The notes: generated by a model not told the origin, from the letters alone. A DNA stretch of 64,000 nt from Streptomyces mashuensis (GCF_014654785.1 NZ_BNBD01000011.1:1-64000), one strand, 5' to 3'; numbered from the stretch's first letter, positions 8,053-18,773 are shown. Translations and numbers: made by a program.

Positions 8053-9876
8053 ATGACCACGACGCCGACGTCACCCCGGCGCGCCACGCCGCGCACCCGC
8101 CGGTCCGCGTACGCGTACGCATCGGCCCTCGCCGCCACGGCACTGGTGCTCTCCGCGTGCAGCAGCGGCGGAGGCGGCGGGGGCGGCGGCAAGGAGGAGG
8201 GGGTGGGCGAGGACAAGACGGGTGCGGCCAACTACTCCGTCGGCACCAAGGACGACTCCACCGGCCCCGCCCCCGAGGTACCCGGCGCGAAGAAGGGCGG
8301 CACGGTCTCCGTCCTCCAGCGCGACGCCTTCAACCACCTCGACCCCGGGCAGATCTACTACGTCGACATGCTGACGGCCCAGCTGCTCTACAACCGCTCC
8401 CTCACCAACTACAAGGTCGACGACAAGGGGCGGGTGAAGGTCGTCGGCGACCTCGCCACCGACGCCGGCACCTCCTCCGACGGCGGGAAGACCTGGACGT
8501 ACACGCTCAAGGACGGGCTGAAGTTCGAGGACGGCTCGCCCATCACCTCGCAGGACGTGCGCTGGGGCATCGAGCGGCTCTACGCCTCCTTCGAGACCGA
8601 CGGGCCGCTCTACATCCCGCAGTGGCTCTCCGGCGACGGCAACGACTTCCGCAAGGCCCTGCCCGACGGCCCGTACAACGGGCAGCACCTGCCGGCGTCC
8701 GTCCTCGACACCCCCGACGACAAGACGATCGTCTTCCACTTCCGCCGGCCGCACGCCGACACGCCCTTCGCCACCGCCATGCCCAACATCGGCCCGGTCA
8801 AGGCCGACAAGGACACCAAGCAGAAGTACGACAACGCGCCCTTCTCCTCCGGCCCCTACAAGGTCGGCGACTACAAGGTCGGCAAGTCCCTCACCCTCGT
8901 CCGCAACGAACACTGGGACCCCAGAACCGACCCGATCCGGCACCAGTACGCCGACCGGTTCGAGGTGAGCTTCGGCCACCAGTTCGCCGACTCCACCCGC
9001 CGCTTCCTCGCCGACCAGGGCGACGACAAGGCCGCCCTGTCCTTCAGCAACGCCGTCGCCCCCGAGATGACGGAGAAGGTCCTCGCCGACGCCGGCACCA
9101 AGAACCGGCGGTTCCTGGAGATCCAGCCGTACGTCGACTACATCGCCTTCAACACCGACCGGCTCAAGGACGTCCGCGTCCGCCGGGCCCTCGCCTACGC
9201 CATGCCCAACGGGCAGATCCTCCAGCAGAACGGCGGCGCCACCGCCGGCGTCGTCGCCACCAACCTCCTCTCCCCCGCCATGGACGGCTACCGGCCCACC
9301 GACCCCTTCGGGAAGAAGGCCAAACCGGCCGGCGACACCGACAAGGCCAGGGAACTGCTGAAGGAGGCCGGCAAGCTCGGCCAGGAGGTCGTCTACGCCT
9401 ACCCCAACACCGACACCCAGCAGAAGGTGGCCGTCGTCGTCACCCAGGCCCTCGAACGCGCCGGCTTCAAGGTCCAGAAGAAGGAGGTCGACGCCAACAC
9501 CTACCGCACCGCCATCGCCGAGGTGAAGAACCAGTTCGACCTCTACCGCTGCTCCTGGGGCGCCGACTGGCCCGTCTCCTCCACCGTCGTCCCGCCGCTC
9601 TTCGACAGCCGGCAGATCGCCGACGGCTCGCAGAACTACAGCCACCTCAACGACCCCAAGGTCGACGCGGAGATCGACCGGATCAGCGCCGTGACGGACG
9701 TCAAGCAGGCGGCCCCCGAGTGGCAGAAGCTCGCCGACCGCATCCTCACCGAGGACGTGCCCGCCGTCCCCACCTTCTACAACCGCCAGTTCTCGCTCTG
9801 GGGCTCCCGCCTCGGCGGGGTGAAGTACCACCCCGTCTACGGCAGCGCCGACCCCACCGCCGTATTCGTGAAGTGA
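8053..9876 (+). CDS. Peptide-binding lipoprotein of ABC transporter (SBP_bac_5)
   Basis: A 607-residue extracytoplasmic substrate-binding protein. The N-terminus has a basic region, a hydrophobic helix and the lipobox LVLSAC with lipidation Cys near residue 36, followed by a Ser/Gly linker. The mature part shows family-5 features: GGTVSVLQRDAFNHLDP, DGKTWTYTLKDGLKFEDGSPI near residue 150, and QPYVDYIAFNTDRLKDVRVRRALAYAM in the second lobe. It should bind oligopeptides outside the cell and deliver them to the flanking permeases. The start is ATG 8053, with GGAG ten bases upstream, 38 bp after the first permease. It is about 60 residues longer than the lipoproteins of the other two peptide operons in this window. 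Confidence 0.9.
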   Translation: MTTTPTSPRRATPRTRRSAYAYASALAATALVLSACSSGGGGGGGGKEEGVGEDKTGAANYSVGTKDDSTGPAPEVPGAKKGGTVSVLQRDAFNHLDPGQIYYVDMLTAQLLYNRSLTNYKVDDKGRVKVVGDLATDAGTSSDGGKTWTYTLKDGLKFEDGSPITSQDVRWGIERLYASFETDGPLYIPQWLSGDGNDFRKALPDGPYNGQHLPASVLDTPDDKTIVFHFRRPHADTPFATAMPNIGPVKADKDTKQKYDNAPFSSGPYKVGDYKVGKSLTLVRNEHWDPRTDPIRHQYADRFEVSFGHQFADSTRRFLADQGDDKAALSFSNAVAPEMTEKVLADAGTKNRRFLEIQPYVDYIAFNTDRLKDVRVRRALAYAMPNGQILQQNGGATAGVVATNLLSPAMDGYRPTDPFGKKAKPAGDTDKARELLKEAGKLGQEVVYAYPNTDTQQKVAVVVTQALERAGFKVQKKEVDANTYRTAIAEVKNQFDLYRCSWGADWPVSSTVVPPLFDSRQIADGSQNYSHLNDPKVDAEIDRISAVTDVKQAAPEWQKLADRILTEDVPAVPTFYNRQFSLWGSRLGGVKYHPVYGSADPTAVFVK

Positions 9877-9888
9877 CGAAGTGACGCC

Positions 9889-10866
9889 GTGCTGAGATTC
9901 CTCGCCCGCCGCCTGCTGGGCGCGCTCGTCATCACCGTGCTCATCAGCGCCATCACGTTCTTCCTCTTCTTCGCGCTGCCCGCCGAACCGGCCCTGATGT
10001 CCTGCGGCAAGAACTGCACCCCCGACGCCGTCGCGCTCATCAACAAGAACCTCGGCCTCGACCAGCCCGTACCCGTCCAGTACTGGCACTACATGGCCGG
10101 CATCGTCGCCGGCCGCGACTTCACCGTCGGCCACTGCCCCGCGCCCTGCTTCGGCTACTCCTTCTCCAACCAGCAGCCGGTCTGGGGCACCATCGTCGAC
10201 CGCTTCCCCACCACCCTCTCCATCGCCCTCGGCGGCGCCGCCGTCTTCCTCGTCGTCGGCACCGGCCTCGGGCTGCTCGCCGCCGCCTTCCGCGGCACCT
10301 GGATCGACAAGCTGTTCAGCTCGCTGTCGCTGGTCGGCAACGCCCTCCAGATCTACTTCGTGGGCGTCGTCGCCCTCGCCGTCCTCGTCAGCGGCCTGCA
10401 CTGGATGGACAACCCGGCCTACCACCCCATCACCGAGGACCCCGTGAAGTGGTTCACCGGGATGCTCATCCCCTGGCTGGTCCTCTCCATCATCTTCATC
10501 GCCAACTACAGCCGCATGACCCGCTCGTTGATGATCGAGCAGCTCGCCGAGGACCACGTGCGCACCGCCCGCGCCAAGGGCATGGGACGCCGCACCGTCT
10601 TCTTCCGCTACGCCTTCCGCGGCGCGCTCGCCCCCGTCGTCACCCTCTTCGGCATCGACCTCGGCTCGCTCTTCGGCGGCGCGATCATCACCGAGTTCAC
10701 CTTCAGCCTGCACGGCCTGGGGCGGCTCGCCGTGTCCTCCGTCAGCGAGACCGACCTGCCCACGCTGATGGGCGTGATGCTCGTGGGCTGCACCGCCATC
10801 GTCGTCGCCAACATCGTGGTCGACGCCACGTACGCCCTCATCGACCCGCGCGTACGGCTCGCGTAG
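9889..10866 (+). CDS. Peptide ABC transporter permease (DppB/OppB type)
   Basis: A 325-residue inner-membrane subunit with the DppB start pattern (LRFLARRLLGALVITVLIS), a long first periplasmic loop and the BPD_transp_1 domain. The EAA loop is EDHVRTARAKGMGRRTVFFR, and the end DATYALIDPRVRLA is family-typical. The periplasmic loop contains four Cys (SCGKNC and CPAPC), which is unusual in this family and could form disulfides. The start is GTG at 9889, 12 bp after the lipoprotein gene, within the same operon. It should pair with the 7052-8014 permease to form the channel. Confidence 0.88.
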   Translation: MLRFLARRLLGALVITVLISAITFFLFFALPAEPALMSCGKNCTPDAVALINKNLGLDQPVPVQYWHYMAGIVAGRDFTVGHCPAPCFGYSFSNQQPVWGTIVDRFPTTLSIALGGAAVFLVVGTGLGLLAAAFRGTWIDKLFSSLSLVGNALQIYFVGVVALAVLVSGLHWMDNPAYHPITEDPVKWFTGMLIPWLVLSIIFIANYSRMTRSLMIEQLAEDHVRTARAKGMGRRTVFFRYAFRGALAPVVTLFGIDLGSLFGGAIITEFTFSLHGLGRLAVSSVSETDLPTLMGVMLVGCTAIVVANIVVDATYALIDPRVRLA

Positions 10867-10874
10867 GAGAAGCC

Positions 10875-11854
10875 ATGGACGACGCCTTCCTCTCCGTACG
10901 CGACCTGCACGTCCGCTTCCGCACCGAGGACGGCACCGTGCACGCCGTCGACGGCCTCTCCTTCGACGTGCCGCGCGGCCGCACCCTCGGCATCGTCGGC
11001 GAGTCCGGCTCCGGCAAGTCCGCCACCGGCCTCGCCGTCCTCGGCCTCCACGACCCGCGCACCACCACCGTCACCGGCTCCGTCCGGCTCGGCGGACAGG
11101 AGATCACCGGTGCCCCCGAGCCCGTCCTGGAGAAGCTGCGCGGCAACACCGTCGCCATGGTCTTCCAGGACTCGCTGACCGCCCTCTCCCCGTACCACAC
11201 CGTCGGCCACCAGATCGCCGAACCGTTCCGCAAGCACACCGGCGCCTCCCGCCGCGAGGCCCGGCAACGCGCCGTCGACATGCTCGGCAAGGTCGGCATC
11301 CCCCACCCCGCCCTGCGCGTCGACGACTACCCGCACCAGTTCTCCGGCGGCATGCGGCAACGCGCCATGATCGCCATGGCGCTGGTCTGCGACCCGCAGC
11401 TGCTCATCGCCGACGAACCGACCACGGCGCTCGACGTCACCGTGCAGGCCCAGATCCTCGACCTGCTCAAGGACCTCCAGCAGCAGACCGGCACCGCCAT
11501 CGTCCTCATCACCCACGACCTGGGCGTCGTCGCCCGCACCGCCGACGACGTCCTCGTCATGTACGCGGGCCGGGCCGCCGAACGCGGCACCGTACGGGAC
11601 GTCCTGCGCACACCCCGCCACCCGTACACCTGGGGCCTGCTCGGCTCGATGCCGCGCCTGTGGACCCCCGTCGACCAGCCGCTGACGCCCGTGCCCGGCG
11701 CCCCGCCCAGCCTCCTCACCCCGCCGCCCGGCTGCCCCTTCCACCCGCGGTGCGCCCATACGGAGCGCGTCGGCGGCGACCGCTGCCGCACCGAGCGGCC
11801 CGAGCTGCCACCTGGCCGCGGCGCGGCCTGCCACCTCGGCGAGGAGAGGACACG

Positions 11855-11858
<4 letters not shown>
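10875..11858 (+). CDS. Peptide ABC transporter ATP-binding protein (DppD type)
   Basis: A 327-residue nucleotide-binding subunit. Walker A is GESGSGKSATG near residue 40, the signature is QFSGGMRQR, Walker B is LLIADEPTTALD, and the switch His is in LITHDLGVVA. The C-terminal oligopeptide extension has the CPFHPRC cysteine motif expected of DppD/DppF proteins. ATP hydrolysis here and in the next gene powers peptide uptake. The start is ATG 10875 after a short AGGAGA site. The stop overlaps the next start as ATGA (11855-11858), indicating coupling. Confidence 0.9.
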
Positions 11859-12913
<1,055 letters not shown>

Positions 12914-12923
12914 GGCGCGGGGG

Positions 12924-12944
12924 TCCGGGGGCGGAGCCCCCGGA
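12924..12944. terminator. Terminator-like hairpin between convergent ABC operons
   Basis: TCCGGGGGC and GCCCCCGGA form a 9-bp perfect stem with a GGA loop, placed between the ends of two converging operons (stops at 12913 and 12975). It is suited to stop transcription from both sides. This GGGGTCCGGGGGCGGAGCCCC sort of element is common in Streptomyces intergenic regions. Confidence 0.7.
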
Positions 12945-12974
12945 GAACGGGTGAAGGGCGGGACCGGGGCACCC

Positions 12975-13982
12975 TCACCGCTCCGCCGCGTAATGGCACG
13001 CCGACGCGTGGGCCGCAGGTCCGTCCTTCAGCCAGGCCGGCACGGCCAGCGCCGGAACCTCCGCCGCGCAGCGCTCCGTCGCCTTCCAGCACCGCGTACG
13101 GAACCGGCACCCCGACGGCGGGGCGGCCGGCGACGGCACGTCACCGGTGAGGATGATCCGGCCACGCGCAGCACCGGCCGCAGGGTCCGGCACCGGCACC
13201 GCCGACAGCAGCGCCTGCGTGTACGGGTGCGTCGGATGGTCGTAGATCTCCTCGTCCGTGCCCGCCTCCGCGAAGCGACCCAGGTACATCACCGCGACCC
13301 GGTCCGAGATGTGCCGCACGACGGACAGGTCGTGCGCGATGAAGACGTACGACAGCCCGAACTGGCCCTGGAGGCGCTGCATGAGGTTGACGACCTGGGC
13401 TTGCACGGAGACGTCCAGCGCGGACACGGGTTCGTCGGCGACGATCACTTCGGGGCGCAGGGCGAGGCCGCGCGCGATGCCGATGCGCTGGCGCTGGCCG
13501 CCGGAGAACTGGTGGGGGTAGCGGTTGATGTGTTCGGGGTTGAGGCCGACGACGTCCAGGAGTTCCCGGACCCGTTGCCGGCGGTCGCCCTTGGGGGCGG
13601 CTTCGGGGTGGATCTCGAAGGGTTCGCCGACGATGTCGCCGACGGTCATGCGGGGGTTGAGGGAGGTGTAGGGGTCCTGGAACACCATCTGGATGTTGCG
13701 CCGTACGGTTCTCAGGGCCGGCCCGGACAGCTTGGTGATGTCCTCGCCGCGGTAGCGGATCTGCCCGGCGGTGGGGCGTTCGAGGCCGACGAGGAGCCGG
13801 GCGACGGTGGATTTGCCGCAGCCCGATTCGCCGACGATGCCGAGCGTTTCGCCGCGCCGCAGTGTGAAGGAGACGCCGTCGACGGCGTGGACGGCGCCGA
13901 CTTGTTTGCGGAAGAGGATTCCGCGGGTGAGGGGGTAGTGCTTGACCAGGTCGGTCACCTGGAGGAGAGGCTCGGGGGTCAT
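12975..13982 (-). CDS. Peptide ABC transporter ATP-binding protein (DppF type), operon 2
   Basis: A 335-residue ATPase with Walker A GESGCGKSTVA, signature QFSGGQRQR, Walker B VIVADEPVSALD and H-loop FIAHDLSVV. The C-terminal extension carries GCRFRTRC. It is the last gene of the minus-strand operon running from 18581. Its start overlaps the stop of the previous ATPase gene (ATGA, 13979-13982). The central 100 residues (from EPFEIHPEAAPKGDRRQR) are almost identical to the equivalent gene at 34898-36064, marking the two operons as paralogous. Confidence 0.9.
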   Translation of the reverse strand: MTPEPLLQVTDLVKHYPLTRGILFRKQVGAVHAVDGVSFTLRRGETLGIVGESGCGKSTVARLLVGLERPTAGQIRYRGEDITKLSGPALRTVRRNIQMVFQDPYTSLNPRMTVGDIVGEPFEIHPEAAPKGDRRQRVRELLDVVGLNPEHINRYPHQFSGGQRQRIGIARGLALRPEVIVADEPVSALDVSVQAQVVNLMQRLQGQFGLSYVFIAHDLSVVRHISDRVAVMYLGRFAEAGTDEEIYDHPTHPYTQALLSAVPVPDPAAGAARGRIILTGDVPSPAAPPSGCRFRTRCWKATERCAAEVPALAVPAWLKDGPAAHASACHYAAER

Positions 13983-14980
13983 CGGGCGCTTCCCTCCAGG
14001 GTTTCCTTCCAGAAGTGGCAGGCGCTGACCCGGCCGGGCCCGGCGGGGTGGAGCGGGGGCCGGTCGGTGCGGCAGATGTCCTGGGCCATGGGGCAGCGGG
14101 GGTTGAAGGGGCAGCCCGGCGGTACGGCGGTGAGGCTCGGCGGCAGGCCCTTGATGGCGTACAGTTCGCGGCCTTTGCGGTCGAGGCGGGGGATGGAGTC
14201 GAGGAGGCCGCGCGTGTACGGGTGTGCGGGGCGGGCGTAGAGCTCGGCGACGGGTGCGCTCTCCATGACGCGTCCGGCGTACATGACGGCGATGTGGTCG
14301 GCGACGTCCGCGACGACGCCCAGGTCGTGGGTGATGAGGACGAGGCCCGTGGCGTATTCGCGGCGGAGTTCGGCGAGCAGGTCCATGACCTGGGCCTGGA
14401 CGGTGACGTCGAGGGCGGTCGTCGGCTCGTCCGCGATGATCAGGTCGGGTTCGAGGGCCACCGCCATCGCGATCATGATGCGTTGGCGCATGCCGCCGGA
14501 GAACTGGTGCGGGTAGTCGCCCGCGCGTTGCTTCGCGGCGGGGATGCGTACCCGGTCCATGAGCTGGACGGCGCGGGCGCGGGCGTCGGAGCGGGACATG
14601 CCCTGGTGGACCTCGTACATCTCGCCGAGCTGGGCGCCGACGGTCATGACGGGGTTGAGGGCGGACAGCGCGTCCTGGAAGATCATGGCGAGTTTGGCGC
14701 CGCGCAGCCGGCGGCGGTGTTCCTCGCCCATGGTGAGGAGGTCCTGGCCGCGGAAGAGGACCTGGCCGGCGGTGATGCGGCCGGGCGGGGTGTCGAGGAT
14801 GCCCATGACGGCCTGGGCGGTGACGGATTTGCCGGAGCCGGACTCGCCGAGGACGGCGAGGGTGCGGCCGGCCTCGACGGTGTAGCTGACGCCGTTGACG
14901 GCCTTGGCGACGCCGTCGCGGGTGTGGAATTCGACGTGCAGGTCGCGCACGTCGAGCAGCGGGGCGGTGGTCGTGGTCAC
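13979..14980 (-). CDS. Peptide ABC transporter ATP-binding protein (DppD type), operon 2
   Basis: A 333-residue ATPase. It begins TTTTAPLLDVRDLHVEFHTR, with Walker A GESGSGKSVTA, signature QFSGGMRQR, Walker B LIIADEPTTALD and the CPFNPRC motif in the oligopeptide extension. The frame stays open far upstream into the permease, but the domain begins right after GTG 14980, so I set the start there, 14 bp after the permease stop. It partners the 12975-13982 ATPase. Like its neighbours, it has a close copy in the third operon (36057-37118), down to the QAVMGILD/QAIMGILD segment. Confidence 0.9.
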   Translation of the reverse strand: MTTTTAPLLDVRDLHVEFHTRDGVAKAVNGVSYTVEAGRTLAVLGESGSGKSVTAQAVMGILDTPPGRITAGQVLFRGQDLLTMGEEHRRRLRGAKLAMIFQDALSALNPVMTVGAQLGEMYEVHQGMSRSDARARAVQLMDRVRIPAAKQRAGDYPHQFSGGMRQRIMIAMAVALEPDLIIADEPTTALDVTVQAQVMDLLAELRREYATGLVLITHDLGVVADVADHIAVMYAGRVMESAPVAELYARPAHPYTRGLLDSIPRLDRKGRELYAIKGLPPSLTAVPPGCPFNPRCPMAQDICRTDRPPLHPAGPGRVSACHFWKETLEGSAR

Positions 14981-14994
14981 GGCGGGCGCCTCCC

Positions 14995-15990
14995 TCAGCG
15001 CAGCTTGGGGTCGAGGGCGTCGCGCACCGCGTCGCCGAGCATGATGAACGACAGGACGGTGATGCTGAGCGCGCCGGCCGGCCAGAGCAGCATGTGGGGG
15101 GCGTTGCGGATCTGGGTGGAGGCGTTGGAGATGTCGATGCCCCAGGAGACGGTGGGCGGCCGCAGGCCGACGCCGATGAAGGACAGCGTGGCCTCCAGCG
15201 CGATGTAGGTGCCGAGCGCGATGGTGGCGACGACGATGACGGGGGCGACGGCGTTGGGTGCGATGTGCCGCAGCAGCAGCCGGGTGTGGCCGGCGCCGAG
15301 GGAGCGGGCGGCCTGGACGTAGTCGTGCTGTTTGGCGCCGACGACGGCGCCGCGCGCGATGCGGGAGATCTGCGGCCAGCCGAGCAGCACGATGAAGCCG
15401 ACGACGGGCCACACCGTGTCGCTGGTGACGACGGACAGGAAGACGAGGCCGCCGAGGATGACGGGGATGCCGAAGAACACGTCGGCGAGGCGGGAGAGGA
15501 GCGCGTCCCACCAGCCGCCGTAGTAGCCGGCGAGGCCGCCGAGGACGCTGCCGAGGAGGGCGGCGCCGGCGGTGGCGCACAGGCCGACGGTGATGGAGGC
15601 GCGGGCGCCGTGCACGGTGCGGGTGTAGACGTCGCAGCCCTGGGTGTCGAAGCCGAAGGGGTGGCCCGGGCTGGGGCCGTCCTGGGCCATGGCCAGGTCG
15701 CAGGAGAGCGGGTTGCCGGGGGCGATGCTCTGCGGCCACACGGCGATCAGCAGCAGGAAGGCGATGACGAGCGCGGAGGCCACGAAGACGGGGTTGCGCC
15801 GCAGGTCGTGCCAGGCGTCGGACCACAGGCTGCGGGCCTTGCCGCTGCCGGGCCCGCCGGGTACGGGGCCCTGGTCGAGGCTGCGCTGGAGGGTGCCGGC
15901 GTCGTCGGTGGCGACAGCCATGGCGCCGCCGGCGGCGGGCCCGACGGCGGTGTCGGCGCCGGGGTCGTGGGCGGCGGGCTGCTCAGGCAT
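14995..15990 (-). CDS. Peptide ABC transporter permease (DppC type), operon 2
   Basis: A 331-residue membrane subunit. A 50-residue Ala/Gly/Pro-rich cytoplasmic tail precedes the first helix (FVASALVIAFLLLIAVWPQ). The large loop includes the HPFGFDTQGCDVYTRTVHGAR pattern typical of DppC. The EAA loop is HDYVQAARSLGAGHTRLLLR and the C-terminus is LGDAVRDALDPKLR. Its ATG at 15990 overlaps the upstream permease gene by eight bases, the same overlap length as in the paralogous operon at 38091-38098. It should form the translocation pore with the 15983-16906 subunit. Confidence 0.9.
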   Translation of the reverse strand: MPEQPAAHDPGADTAVGPAAGGAMAVATDDAGTLQRSLDQGPVPGGPGSGKARSLWSDAWHDLRRNPVFVASALVIAFLLLIAVWPQSIAPGNPLSCDLAMAQDGPSPGHPFGFDTQGCDVYTRTVHGARASITVGLCATAGAALLGSVLGGLAGYYGGWWDALLSRLADVFFGIPVILGGLVFLSVVTSDTVWPVVGFIVLLGWPQISRIARGAVVGAKQHDYVQAARSLGAGHTRLLLRHIAPNAVAPVIVVATIALGTYIALEATLSFIGVGLRPPTVSWGIDISNASTQIRNAPHMLLWPAGALSITVLSFIMLGDAVRDALDPKLR

Positions 15991-16906
15991 GGCGGATCCT
16001 CGGGTCGAGCACGGCGTAGAGGAGGTCGACGAGCAGGTTGGCCAGCAGGAAGACGAGGACGAGGACGGTCACGAAGCCCACGACGGTGGGCGAGTTCTGG
16101 CGCAGGATGCCCTGGTAGAGCTGGTAGCCCACGCCGTGGATGTTGAAGATTCGCTCGGTGACGATGGCGCCGCCCATGAGGGCGCCGATGTCGGTGCCGA
16201 TGAAGGTGACGACGGGGATGAGGGAGTTGCGCAGCAGGTGCCGGGTGACGACCCGGTGCCGGGGCAGGCCCTTGGCGACGGCGGTGCGCAGGTAGTCGGC
16301 GCGGGAGTTCTCGGCGACGGAGGTGCGGGTGAGCCGGGTGACGTAGGCGAGGGAGGTCAGGGCGAGCACGAGGCCGGGCAGCATCAGCTCGTCGAAGGTG
16401 GCGTACGGGGAGACGGACGGGGAGACGAGGCCCCATTTGACGCCGAAGAGGTACTGGAGCACGTAGCCGCTGACGAAGGTGGGCACGGACACGACGACGA
16501 GGGTGAGGAGGAGGACGGTGGTGTCGGTGCCGCGGCCGCGGCGCAGGCCGCCGAGCAGGCCGAGGGTGATGCCGAAGAGGATCTCGAAGCAGACGGCGAC
16601 GATGGTGAGCCGCAGCGTCACGGGGAAGGCGTCGGCCATGAGTTCCAGGACGGGCTGGCCGGTGAAGGCGGTGCCGAAGTCACCGGTGAGGATCTGCCCC
16701 ATGTAGTGCAGGTACTGCTTCCACAGGGGTGCGTCGAGGTAGAGCTCGCTGCGGATGCGGGCGGCGGTGGCGGGGTCGGGGGCCTTGTCGCCGAAGAGCG
16801 CGGCGACGGGGTCGCCGAGGGCGTAGACCATGAAGAAGATCAGGAACGTGCTGCCGACGAAGACGGGGATCATCTGGAGCAGCCGGCGGACGACGTACCG
16901 TCCCAT
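15983..16906 (-). CDS. Peptide ABC transporter permease (DppB type), operon 2
   Basis: A 307-residue membrane subunit with the DppB opening GRYVVRRLLQMIPVFVGSTF. The first loop contains a DPATAARIRSELYLDAP segment, then the transport domain follows with EAA loop ADYLRTAVAKGLPRHRVVTR and the end DLLYAVLDPRIRHA. The ATG at 16906 follows the lipoprotein gene by 31 bp. It pairs with the downstream DppC-type subunit. No anomalies. Confidence 0.9.
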   Translation of the reverse strand: MGRYVVRRLLQMIPVFVGSTFLIFFMVYALGDPVAALFGDKAPDPATAARIRSELYLDAPLWKQYLHYMGQILTGDFGTAFTGQPVLELMADAFPVTLRLTIVAVCFEILFGITLGLLGGLRRGRGTDTTVLLLTLVVVSVPTFVSGYVLQYLFGVKWGLVSPSVSPYATFDELMLPGLVLALTSLAYVTRLTRTSVAENSRADYLRTAVAKGLPRHRVVTRHLLRNSLIPVVTFIGTDIGALMGGAIVTERIFNIHGVGYQLYQGILRQNSPTVVGFVTVLVLVFLLANLLVDLLYAVLDPRIRHA

Positions 16907-16937
16907 GGTGCGTGGCCTTCCCGTTCATGTGGTGGCG

Positions 16938-18581
16938 TTACGGCTTGACGGTGATCCGCTCGTAGACGGGCACGCTGAAGGGGTTGAGGTGGACGTCGGC
17001 GACGTTCTCCGAGTAGCCGGCGCTGCCGTTCTGGTACCAGAGCGGGATGGCGGGCATCTGCCGGGCGAGGATGCGTTCGGCGTCCTGGAACTTGCCGACG
17101 GCGCGGGCCGTGTCGGATTCGGCGTTGGCCTCGTCGACGAGGCCGTCGAACTCGGCGTCGCTGAACTTCCCGTAGTTGGAAGAGGCGTCGGTGTAGTACA
17201 GCGGCTGGAGGAAGTTCTGCGCGAGCGGGTAGTCCATCTGCCAGCCCGAGCGGAAGGGGCCGGTCAGGCGCTGTTCGGTCATCTGGTTGCGGAAGTCGGC
17301 GAAGGTGCCGACGGGGTTGACGGTGCAGGCCCGGTCGTTGCCCAGCGCGTTGTTGATGCTGTTGCAGACGGCGTCCATCCACAGCCGGTGCGAGCCGGTG
17401 TCGACGTTGGAGGTGAGGGTGATGCGCCCGCCGGGCAGCCCCCCGCCGTCCTGGATGAGCCGCTTCGCCTTCTCCGGGTCGTACGTGCACGCTTCCCCGC
17501 ACAGCCCGGCCTTGTAGCCGCCCTTCTCGCCCAGCACGGGCGACGTCCAGTCGGTGGCCGGGGTACGGGTCTTCCGGTAGATGGTCCTGGTGATGCGGTC
17601 GCGGTCGATGGCCATGGAGATGCCGCGCCGCACCTTGTCCGCGCCGGGTCTGCTCCAGGCGGGGTCGTAGAGGGGGAAGGCGAGGGTCTGGACGATGCCG
17701 GCGGGCTGGTTGATGTAGCGGTCGCCGAGGTCGGCGCGGACGTTCTTCAGCTGGGTGCTGGGGATGTCGTCGACGAGGTCGAGGTTGCCGGCCTGGAGGT
17801 CGGTGTAGGCGGTGTTGTTGTCCGTGTACACCCGTAGTTCGACACCGGAGTTGCGGGCCTTGTCCTCGCCGGGGTAGCCGTCCCAGCGGCTGAGCTTCAT
17901 CACCGAGCCGCGGGTGTACGCGTCGATGCGGTACGGGCCGTTGCCGACCGGTTTCTTCAGCCACGCGGCGTGGTGGTCGAAGAAGGCGCGGGGCAGCGGG
18001 ACGTAGGCGGCGTAGCCCAGGGTGTCGGGCCAGGTGGAGAACTTGGTGCGGAGCGCCACGGTGAAGGTGTGCTCGTCCTTGAGGACGAGGCCCGACAGGG
18101 TGCGGGCGGTGGGCGTGCCGCTGCGCGGGTGCACCTTGTCGTAGCCCTCGATCTCCTGGAAGAACGGGGCGTTCTTCTGCTTGTTGTCGACGTGCGCCGC
18201 GTAGTTCCAGGCGTCGACGAAGGACGCGGCCGTCACCTTCTCGCCGTTGCTGAACGTCCAGCCGTCCTTGACGGTGACGGTGAAGTGCTGCTGGTCCTTC
18301 GACTCGATCTTCTCGGCCAGCATGTTCTTCGCCTCGCCCGTCCCCGGGTCGTACTGCTTGAGCCCCCGGAAGATCATCGCGAGGACCTTGCCGCCCTGCA
18401 CCTCGTTGGTGTTGGCGGGCTCCAGCGGGTTCTGCGGGTCGCCCCAGGAGGCGCGGACCACGCCGGCACCGGTGCTGCCGGCGCCGCCGCCGCAGCCGGC
18501 GGCACCGAGGAGGAGTGCGACGGCGGCCGCCCCGGCCCGGGCGCGCGAGGGCCGGTGAAGGGTCCGTCGCCGTCCGCGCAT
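16938..18581 (-). CDS. Peptide-binding lipoprotein of ABC transporter, operon 2
   Basis: A 547-residue substrate-binding protein. The N-terminus is Arg-rich, then a hydrophobic core (AGAAAVALLLGAAGC) with the lipobox LGAAGC. The mature part carries the NPLEPANTNEVQGGKVLAMI start and IESKDQQHFTVTVKDGWTF typical of oligopeptide-binding proteins of the OppA/DppA family. The start is ATG 18581 with an AGGAGGTG site eight bases upstream, which decides it over longer forms. It is the first gene of the minus-strand operon 18581-12975. It should capture peptides at the outer membrane face. Its promoter lies in 18582-18773, shared back-to-back with the small gene at 18774. Confidence 0.9.
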   Translation of the reverse strand: MRGRRRTLHRPSRARAGAAAVALLLGAAGCGGGAGSTGAGVVRASWGDPQNPLEPANTNEVQGGKVLAMIFRGLKQYDPGTGEAKNMLAEKIESKDQQHFTVTVKDGWTFSNGEKVTAASFVDAWNYAAHVDNKQKNAPFFQEIEGYDKVHPRSGTPTARTLSGLVLKDEHTFTVALRTKFSTWPDTLGYAAYVPLPRAFFDHHAAWLKKPVGNGPYRIDAYTRGSVMKLSRWDGYPGEDKARNSGVELRVYTDNNTAYTDLQAGNLDLVDDIPSTQLKNVRADLGDRYINQPAGIVQTLAFPLYDPAWSRPGADKVRRGISMAIDRDRITRTIYRKTRTPATDWTSPVLGEKGGYKAGLCGEACTYDPEKAKRLIQDGGGLPGGRITLTSNVDTGSHRLWMDAVCNSINNALGNDRACTVNPVGTFADFRNQMTEQRLTGPFRSGWQMDYPLAQNFLQPLYYTDASSNYGKFSDAEFDGLVDEANAESDTARAVGKFQDAERILARQMPAIPLWYQNGSAGYSENVADVHLNPFSVPVYERITVKP

Positions 18582-18773
18582 GGCGTGCCACCTCCTGGTT
18601 CTCCGGGCCGCGGTCCTCCATACAAGCCGATGTTCCGATGCGATACGGGATTGTTCCTGCCTGTTGGAAGTAATTGGAGAAGAAACCGCCCGTATGCGGG
18701 AATGACCCTGGTTCAGGGGATTCGGTACCACTGGAGGACCGGCCACCGGGGCCGGACCGAAGGAGGCAGCGAC
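18582..18773. promoter_or_regulatory. Divergent promoter region of peptide operon 2 and the 74-aa gene
   Basis: A 192-bp gap between divergent genes with an AT-rich core (about 18620-18700, including GATGCGATACGGGATTGTTCC and TGGAAGTAATTGGAG) where both promoters should lie. The small gene has an AGGAGG ribosome site at its downstream edge. No clear operator was seen. Confidence 0.45.

Noticed and set aside
8071..10713. 880-aa minus-strand frame across lipoprotein and permease genes
   Set aside because: Gly/Asp/Val-rich antisense shadow spanning two genes with clear motifs on the other strand.
14995..15826. Upstream extension of the operon-2 DppD ATPase frame
   Set aside because: It overlaps the permease gene in a different frame and is Arg/Pro-rich; the ATPase domain starts right after GTG 14980.
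18374..18625. Pro-rich 83-aa minus frame at the lipoprotein N-terminus
   Set aside because: Out-of-frame shadow of the operon-2 lipoprotein signal region.
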